A DNA stretch of 64,000 nucleotides, from NCBI GenBank assembly GCA_963995505.1, contig OZ023188.1, positions 19,729,912 to 19,793,911 on the forward strand, in the 5' to 3' direction. How positions within the stretch are numbered: position 1 is the first letter of the stretch; every line of letters starts with the position of its first letter. Of this stretch, positions 56,747 to 64,000 are shown one piece after another. A model generated the notes under the pieces. That model saw nothing but the letters and a program-made list of their open reading frames with translations, had not been told where the DNA came from and did not search any database. Source of the stretch: Hypericum androsaemum. Lineage: Eukaryota > Streptophyta > Magnoliopsida > Malpighiales > Hypericaceae. Position numbers and translations under genes: made by a program.

Positions 56747-58373
56747 TTTTTTTTTTGGCGAAAAAGTACCCGAGATATATTAAGAAAAAGAAAAGATACA
56801 GGACAGAGAACAGAAAGAGAAACCTAAGACCCACCCCTACTGGTCCCACAAACTGGGCAGTCAAAAGGGTGGGGTCCCAGGATCAAGAGATCCTGAGAGA
56901 GCCCGAGACTCTAGATCCTACTCCGCGGAAACCCACAAGCCGGGCCGTCGGAGTGACGCCTCCTGCCAACAGGTAGGAGAAACATCGCCTATCAACTAAC
57001 CCAGCGGGATCCACAAATCGGCCGTCTGGGGTTTCGGTCTCCCGACAATAGCCGAGTGCCCGAAAGCCTAAAACGAATCTATCCTCGAGTTAACCCCTGC
57101 AAGAGTTCCACCCACCCTACCACCCGAGGAGTGAAAACTAGACCACCCCGAACACCTAGAGTGGACGGTTGCAACCGGGGGCCTCAGTAAAAACCTATCG
57201 CTGCCAAACGATAGGGAAAAAGAGCGCCAAACCCGTTAGAGTTGCGGAGCCCTATTACAAGACAACCTGCAGAAAAACATAAAAAACCAAGACAGAAAAT
57301 CAAGGAACGAAGCGGTGGAATGGCATTCCGGTGAGATCCCGTCCAATGTGTCTCAGCAGCTCCTGCGGGAAGTTCGACCACCAGCCACTTATCGGGATTT
57401 TGGTCATCGCGTCGGCTGCCGCATTACCTTCACGAAAGATGTGGGAGACCCGAAACTGCATATCAGCCCGAAGCCGTTGGATGTGAGCCCACCTATTACG
57501 GAAGCGCCAAGGGACGACCGCATTTTGAGCCTGTAGAAGATGAAGAATGTATGTGGAGTCCGTCTCTAGCCATAAATGCAGCCATCTGTTGTGGTGTGCT
57601 ATTTCAATTGCATACATGGCCGCAGTAAGTTCCGCTTCGAAAGCGTGGCCATTGCCTAAATGTTGCACAAAACATCCACAGACAAACCCGCGTTGGTTCC
57701 GGAAGACCCCAGCAGCCGAGGAGGGACCAGGAGCCCCCTCTGCGCTACCATCGGTGTTGCATTTGATCTAGGCCGGAAGCGGGCAATGCCAGAACACCTC
57801 TTTGATCACCGGGGCTTTACTTGGTCGAGGGGTCACCCGAAAGAAGAGCAATGTGGAGAGTTCCTCCTGAGAACCAAAAGAATGGCCAATCTCCAAAACT
57901 TCAGTTTCCGCTACTAGGTTCCTGAGGAGGGTCATAACTGAGTCCAGGGAGTGGGACTTGTTGTCAAAAATCTGCTGGTTGCGTTCCGACCAGATGACCC
58001 AGGCACAAGAAATGAATGGAGTTCTCCACAGTGCCAGTAGTTGTGGGCTGAAAGTCGCTTGCATTGCCTGCAAAAGCAAATCATTGAAGCTAGCGGGGTC
58101 GCGCCACGGAATGTGAAAAACTTCAAAAAGTTTTTTCCATATTGAAGTCGTGTAGGTGCAGTCCCCTAAAATGTGATCCAGCTCTTCCGTGTGGTTCCTG
58201 CAAAGAAAACAAAGGGATGGTCCGGTGAAGCCCCTGCGTCTGCGTAGAGATTCCGAGGTGGGAAGAGCACCGTGTATAGCTCGCTAGGTGACAATCGACG
58301 TGCGAGGAGGGATGAAACGGGCCCAAATCCATTTGCCCCAGCTCGTTTTGAGAAAAGAGGGGCGAAGATGTTC
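56747..58373 (-). mobile_element. LINE copy 3 (5'-truncated)
   Basis: Poly(A) end T10 at 56747-56756 after TTTAGGG. The ORF2 C-terminal half is recognisable (57300-57668 and 57768-58079) but broken by stops, including one where copy 2 has the Trp of PTWIKC. It matches copy 1 more closely than copy 2 in shared segments, for example GGAATGGCATTCCGGTGAGA. Homology to copy 2 ends near 58373 after GAAGATGTTC. Confidence 0.92.
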
Positions 58374-58393
58374 GAATTTCTACCTAATTGACG
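58374..58393. other. 20-bp filler at the LINE copy 3 5' junction
   Basis: GAATTTCTACCTAATTGACG lies between the point where copy 3 stops matching copy 2 and the first TTTAGGG. It matches neither LINE copy 2 at that place nor telomeric repeats. Short non-templated or templated filler is typical of end joining. Confidence 0.7.
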
Positions 58394-58447
58394 TTTAGGG
58401 TTTAGGGTTTAGGGTTTAGGGTTTAGGGTTTAGGGTTTAGGGTTTAG
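58394..58447 (+). repeat. Interstitial telomeric tract 4 (seven TTTAGGG plus TTTAG)
   Basis: 54 bp, all perfect. It ends in TTTAG, so the next poly(T) starts at a different phase of the repeat than at the other three LINE junctions. Confidence 0.97.
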
Positions 58448-58971
58448 TTTTTTTTTTGGCAAAAAAGTACCCGAGATATATTAAGAAAAAGAAAAGTTAC
58501 AGGACAGAGACCAAAATGAGAAACCTAAGACCTACCCCTGCTGGTCCCACAAACTGGGCAGTCGAAGGGTGGGGTTCCAGGATCAAGAGATCCTGAGAGA
58601 GCCCGAGACTCTAGATCCTACTTCGCGGAAACCCACAATCCGGGACGTCAGAGAGACGCCTCCTTCCAACAGGAAGGAGAAACTTCGCCTATCAACTAAC
58701 CCAGCGGAATCCACAAATCGGCCATCTGGGGCGTCAGCCTCTCGACAATAGCCGAGAGGCCGAGAACCTAAACAGAGACCTATCCTCGAGTTAACCCCTG
58801 CAAGAGTTCCTCCCACCCTACCACTCGAGGAGTGAAAGCGAGACCATCCCGAACACCTAGAGTGAACGGTTGCAACCGAGGGCCTCAGTAAAAACCTATC
58901 GCCGCCGAACGATAGGGAAAAAGAGTGCCAAACCCGTTAGAGTTGCGAGGCCCTATTACAAGACAACCTGC
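58448..58971 (-). mobile_element. LINE copy 4 (3' UTR only)
   Basis: Poly(A) end T10 at 58448-58457, with GGCAAAAAAGTACCCG instead of GGCGAAAAAG. It matches the 3' UTR of copy 2 up to ACAAGACAACCTGCA, then joins satellite DNA at 58972, not telomeric repeats. No coding sequence remains. Confidence 0.9.
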
Positions 58972-60852
58972 AAGAGATATCCTAAACTAGTCATGAAGAA
59001 CATGTGGGAGAGGGAAGAAGATGCACAAGAAGGATTTGCAATCAAGGAAATGAGAATAGGGTCCAAAAAGGCCCGAAAAGCCTAAAAGGGGCCTTTAAAA
59101 CCCTTATAACTTCTTTATAAAGCCAATTTTGGGGGGTCAAACCATTGGCATTTCACGCCTTAGGATAACGAGCGGATAGATCATAAAATTATCTTCGATT
59201 AGATGTATTATGGTGCCTGTAACTCCAAACGAGTCAAAATTTATGACCCGTCGAAGTTGTGAGGGTTTTTAAGGGCCCAAAATGGCCCAAAAAGGGCTCT
59301 TACATGCCATAAAAAAGAATAAAAAAGAGATATCTTAAATAGTCAAGAAGAACATGTGGTAGAGTTAAGGAACAATAGTAGAAGCAATGGAGTTAAAGGA
59401 AATGAAAAAAGGGTGCTAAAAAGGACCCAAAAAGACACAAAAAGGGCAAGAAATGGCCAGAAAAGGGTCCTTACATGCCATAAAAAGAGAATAAACAAGA
59501 GATATCCTAAACTAGTCAAGAAGAACATGTCGAGGAGTGAGGGAGCAGCACAAGAAGTAATGGCGATAAAGGAAATTAGAAAAGGGTCCGAAAAAGGCCC
59601 AAAAAGCAACAAAAAGGGCCCGAAATGGGCCATAACATTTCATAAAAATAGAATAAACAAGAGATATCATAAACTAGTCATGAAGAACATGTGGCAGAGT
59701 GAAGAAGATGCATAAGAAGCATTGGCAATCAAGGAAATGAGAAAAGGGTCCAAAAAAGGCCTGAAAATCCTAAAAGGGATCTTTAACACACTCATAACTT
59801 TTTTATAAAGCCGACTTTGGGGAGTCAAACCATTGGCGTTTCATACCTTAGGAAAACGAGCGGATAGATCATCAAATTATCTTCGATTTGATATATTATG
59901 GTTCCCGTAACTCCAAACGAGTCAAAATTTATGACCCGTTGAAGTTGTGAGGGTTTTTAATGGCCCAAAATGTCCCGAAAAGGGGTCTTACATGCCATAA
60001 AAAAAGAATAAACAAGAGATATCTTAAATAAGTCAAGAAGAACATGTGGTAGAGTTAAGGAACAATAGTAGAAGCAATGACGTTAAAGGAAATGAGAAAA
60101 GGGTCCTGAAAAGGACCCAAAAAGCCCCAGAAATGGCTAGAAAAGGGCCCTAACATGCCATAAAAAGAGAATAAACAAGAGATATCATAAACTAGTCAAG
60201 AAGAACATGTCGAGGAGTGAGGGAGCAGCACAAGAAGCAATGGCGATAAAGGAAATGGGAAAAGGGTCTGAAAAAGGCCCCAAAAGTACCAAAAAGGACT
60301 CGAAATGGCCCGAAAAAGGCCATAACATTCCATAAAAATAGAATAAACAAGAGATATCCTAAACTAGTCATGAAGAACATGTGGCAGAGTGAAGAAGATG
60401 CACAAGAAGCATTGGCAATCAAGGAAATGAGAAAAGGGTCCAAAAAAGGCTGGAAAAGCCTAAAAGGGGCCTTTAAAACCCTCATAACTTCTTTATAAAG
60501 CCGATTTTGGGGGGTCAAACCATTTGCATTTCACGCCTTAGGAAAACGAGCGGATAGATCATAAAATTATCTTCGATTTGATATATTATGGTGCCCATAA
60601 CTACAAACGAGTCAAAATTTATGACCCGTCGAAGTTGGGAGGGTTTTTAAGGGCCCAAAATAGCCCGAAAAGGGCTCTTACATGCCATAAAAAAAGAATA
60701 AACAAGAGATATCTTAAATAAGTCAAGAAGAACATGAGGTAGAGTTAAGGAACAATAGTAGAAGCAATGGCGTTAAAGGAAATTAGAAAAGGGTCCTGAA
60801 AAGGACCCAAAAAGCCCCAGAAATGGCCAGAAAAGGGCCCTAACATGCCATA
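58972..60852. repeat. ~690-bp satellite, about 2.7 units, with internal ~170-350-bp subunits
   Basis: The phrase TCATGAAGAACATGTGG recurs at 58991, 59678 and 60368 (period 687-690 bp). Within each unit AGAGATATC..AAACTAGTCAAGAAGAACATGT recurs at shorter spacing, and AAACGAGTCAAAATTTATGACCCG occurs once per unit. No coding sequence. It probably belongs to a subtelomeric satellite family. Confidence 0.88.
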
Positions 60853-63800
60853 AAAAGACAAGAAAAGGCATGAAAAGGAATGAAAAGGCATGAAAAGGCA
60901 AGAAAGGGCATGAAAATGCAAGAAAAGGCATGAAAAGGTATGAAAAGGCAAGAAAAGGCATGAAAAGGCAAGAAAAGGCAAGAAAAGGCATGAAAAGGCA
61001 AGAATAGGCATGAAAAGGCAAGAAAAGGCATGAAAAGGCAAGAAAAGACAAGAAAATGTGTGAAAAGGGAAGAAAAGACATGAAAAGGCAAGAAAAGGCA
61101 TAAAAAGGCAAGAAAAGGTAAGAAAAGGGAAGAAAAGGCATGGAAAGGCAAGAAAAGGCATGAAAAGCCAAGAAAATGCATGAAAAGGCAAGAAAGGGCA
61201 AGAAAAGGCATGAAAAGGCAAGAAAAGGCAAGAAAAGGCATAAAAAGGCAAGAAAAGGCAAGAAAAGGCATGAAAAGGCAAGAAAAGGCAAGAAAAGGCA
61301 TCAAAAGGCAAGAAAAGGCATAAAAAGGCTAGAAAAGGCAAGAAAAGGCATGAAAAGGCAAGAAAAGGCAAGAAAAGGCATGAAAAGGCAAGAAAAGGCA
61401 AGAAAAGGCATGAAAAGGTAAGAAAAGGCAAGAAAAGGCATGAAAACGCATGAAAAGGCAAGAAAATGCCAGAAAAGGCCTGAAAAGGCATGAAAAGGCA
61501 TGAAAAGGCAAGAAAAGGCAAGAAAAGGCAAGAAAAGGCATGAAAAGGCAAGAAAAGGCATAAGAAGGCATGAAAGGGCAAGAAAAGGCATGAAAAGGCA
61601 AGAAAAGGCATGAAAAGGCAAGAAAAGGCAAGAAAAGGTAAGAAAAGGAATGAAAAGGCAAGAAAAGGCAAGAAAAGGCATGAAAAGGCAAGAAAAGGCA
61701 AGAAAAGGCATCAAAATTCAAGAAAAGGCATGAAAAGGCAAGAAAAGGCAAGAAAAGGCAAGAAAAGGCAAGAAAAGCCATGAAAATGCGTGAAAAGGCA
61801 AGAAAAGGCATGAAAAGGCATGAAAAGGCAAGAAAAGGCAAGGAAAGGCAAGAAAAGGCATAAAAAGGTAAGAAAAGGCATGAAAAGGCATGAAAAGGCA
61901 AGAAAAGGCATGAAAAGGCATGAAAAGGTAAGAAAAATCAAGAAAAGGCATGAAAAGGCATGAAAAGGAAAGAAAAGGCCAGAAAAGACCTGAAAAGGCA
62001 TGAGAAGGCATGAAAAGGCAAGAAAAGGCAAGAAAAGGCATGAAAAGGCAAGAAAAGGCATGAAAAGGAATGAAAAGGCATGAAACGGCAAGAAAAGGCA
62101 AGAAAAGGCATGAAAAGGCAAGAAAAGGCATGAAAAGGCAAGAAAAGGCAAGAAAAGGCAAGAAAAGGAATGAAAAGGCAAGAAAAGGCAAGAAAAGGCA
62201 TGAAAAGGCAAGAAAAGGCAAGAAAAGGCATCAAAAGGCAAGAAAAGGCATCAAAAGGCAAGAAAAGGCAAGAAAAGGCAAGAAAAGCCATGAAAAGGCG
62301 TGAAAAGGCAAGAAAAGGCAAGAAAAGGCATGAAAAGGCAAGAAAAGGCAAGAAAAGGCAAGAAAAGGCAAGAAAAGGAATAAAAAGGCAAGATAAGGCA
62401 TGAAAAGGCATGAAAAGGCAAGAAAAGGCATGAAAAGGCAAGAAAAGGCATGAAAAGGAATGAAAAGGCATGAAAAGGCAAGAAAAGGCATGAAAAGGCA
62501 AGAAAAGGCATGAAAAGACATGAAAAGGAAAGAAAAGGCAAGAAAAGACATGAAAAGGCAAGAAAAGGCATGAAAAGGCAAGAAAAGGCATGAAAAGGCA
62601 TGAAAAGGCAAGAAAAGGCATGAAAAGGCAAGAAAAGGCAAGAAAAGGCATGAAAAGCCAAGAAAAGGCAAGAAAATGTATGAAAAGGCCAGGAAGGGCA
62701 AGAAAAGGCATGAAAAGGCAAGAAAAGGCATGAAAAGACAAGAAAAGGTAAGAAAAGGCATGAAAAGGTAAGAAAATGCATGAAAAGGCAAAAAAAGGCA
62801 TGAAAAGGCATGAAAAGGCAAGAAAAGGCATGAAAAGGCAAGAAAAGGAATGAAAAGGCAAGAAAAGGCATGAAAAGGCAAGAAAACTTAAGCAAAGGCA
62901 TGAAAAGGCATGAAAAGGCAAGAAAAGGCAAGAAAAGGCATGAAAAGGCAAGAAAAGGCTTGAAAAGGCATGAAAAGGCAAGAAAAGGCAAGAAACGGCA
63001 TGAAAAGGCATGAAAAGGCAAGAAAAGGTAAGAAAAGGCAAGAAAAGGCAAGAAAAGGCATGAAAAGGTAAGAAAAGGCAAGAAAAGGCAAGAAAAGGCA
63101 TGAAAAGGCAAGAAAAGGCATGAAAAGGAATGAAAAGGCATGAAAAGGCAAGAAAAGGCATGAAAATGCAAGAAAAGGCATGAAAAGGTATGAAAAGGCA
63201 AGAAAAGGCATGAAAAGGCAAGAAAAGGCAAGAAAAGGCATGAAAAGGCAAGAATAGGCATGAAAAGGCAAGAAAAGGCATGAAAAGGCATGAAAAGACA
63301 AGAAAATGTGTGAAAAGGGAAGAAAAGACAAGAAAAGGCAAGAAAAGGCATAAAAAGGCAAGAAAAGGTAAGAAAAGGGAAGAAAAGGCATGGAAAGGCA
63401 AGAAAAGGCATGAAAAGCCAAGAAAATGCATGAAAAGGCAAGAAAGGGCAAGAAAAGGCATGAAAAGGCAAGAAAAGGCAAGAAAAGGCATAAAAAGGCA
63501 AGAAAAGGCAAGAAAAGGCATGAAAAGGCAAGAAAAGGCAAGAAAAGGCATCAAAAGGCAAGAAAAGGCATAAAAAGGCAAGAAAAGGCAAGAAAAGGCA
63601 TGAAAAGGCAAGAAAAGGCAAGAAAAGGCATGAAAAGGCAAGAAAAGGCAAGAAAAGGCATGAAAAGGTAAGAAAAGGCAAGAAAAGGCATGAAAACGCA
63701 TGAAAAGGCAAGAAAATGCCAGAAAAGGCCTGAAAAGGCATGAAAAGGCATGAAAAGGCAAGAAAAGGCAAGAAAAGGCATGAAAAGGCAAGAAAAGGCA

Positions 63801-64000
63801 TAAAAAGGCATGAAAAGGCAAGAAAAGGCATGAAAAGGCAAGAAAAGGCATGAAAAGGCAAGAAAAGGCATGAAAAGGCAAGAAAAGGCAAGAAAAGGTA
63901 AGAAAAGGAATGAAAAGGCAAGAAAAGGCAAGAAAAGGCATGAAAAGGCAAGAAAAGGCAAGAAAAGGCATCAAAAGGCAAGAAAAGGCATGAAAAGGCA
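60853..64000. repeat. 10-bp minisatellite (AAGGCAAGAA/AAGGCATGAA) with 2250-bp higher-order period
   Basis: Over 3.1 kb of 10-bp units, almost always AAAAGGCAAG or AAAAGGCATG, with single-base variants, running off the window. Rare variants recur exactly 2250 bp apart: AGAATAGGCA at 61001 and 63251, AGAAAATGTG at 61051 and 63301, TGGAAAGGCA at 61141 and 63391, AGAAAATGCC at 61461 and 63711. The + strand is strongly purine-rich. The array starts inside a satellite unit after CATAAAAAGA. Confidence 0.95.

Noticed and set aside
60745..63981. Several minus-strand open frames up to 678 codons (Phe/Leu/Pro/Cys/Ser/His-rich)
   Set aside because: They are read-through of a 10-bp repeat, open in several overlapping frames at once, with no domain and no codon bias. 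Repeat artefact, not a gene.
58972..64000. CRISPR array
   Set aside because: Repeats are contiguous without unique spacers, and this is plant nuclear DNA.

Overview
This is nuclear DNA of a land plant, most likely an angiosperm. The evidence is four intron-bearing plant genes, plant-type (TTTAGGG)n repeats, and typical plant transposons: Ty3/gypsy, Pack-MULEs, plant L1-like LINEs and a 5S-derived Cassandra-like fragment. The first exon of the phosphatase gene is GC-rich and GC falls along the gene. I cannot name the species.

Layout. 1-7024 is transposon debris: a Cassandra-like fragment, a Ty3/gypsy 3' end plus LTR, and two Mutator-like elements. Each Mutator-like element has long terminal inverted repeats, a perfect 9-bp target duplication and captured gene fragments (an F-box/kelch-like piece; a subtilase piece). 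7165-26612 is the genic part: PP7-type protein phosphatase (+), ARID plus alpha-crystallin-domain protein (-), a PILS auxin-carrier-like membrane protein (+) and a MIF-like tautomerase (+). I resolved the exons of all four; two genes use a GC-AG intron. The PILS upstream region is duplicated (about 1.4-1.5 kb), and the extra copy leads into a glycosyltransferase fragment.

28430-31361 is a decayed caulimovirid (endogenous pararetrovirus) insertion with a minisatellite at its coding end. From about 31362 on, the window looks like a relict chromosome end. G-rich telomere-like repeats, always reading TTTAGGG on the + strand, alternate with retroelements: a solo LTR with a perfect 5-bp target duplication; a tandem Ty3/gypsy array (LTR-internal-LTR-internal) cut inside its polymerase gene and continuing directly into telomeric repeats at 46287; and four LINE copies in one orientation. 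Each LINE is joined by its poly(A) end to a TTTAGGG tract, the first three have different 5' ends followed by another TTTAGGG tract, and the fourth runs into satellite DNA. 58972-60852 is a ~690-bp satellite, and 60853-64000 is a 10-bp purine-rich minisatellite with a 2250-bp higher-order period, continuing past the window.

The most interesting signal is the alternation of telomeric repeats and same-orientation LINE copies (46287-58971). It suggests either a telomere-targeting plant LINE (by analogy with TRAS/SART of silkworm) or LINE attachment to open chromosome ends alternating with telomerase (by analogy with HeT-A, Zepp or MoTeR). That is an inference from junctions, not a demonstrated mechanism.
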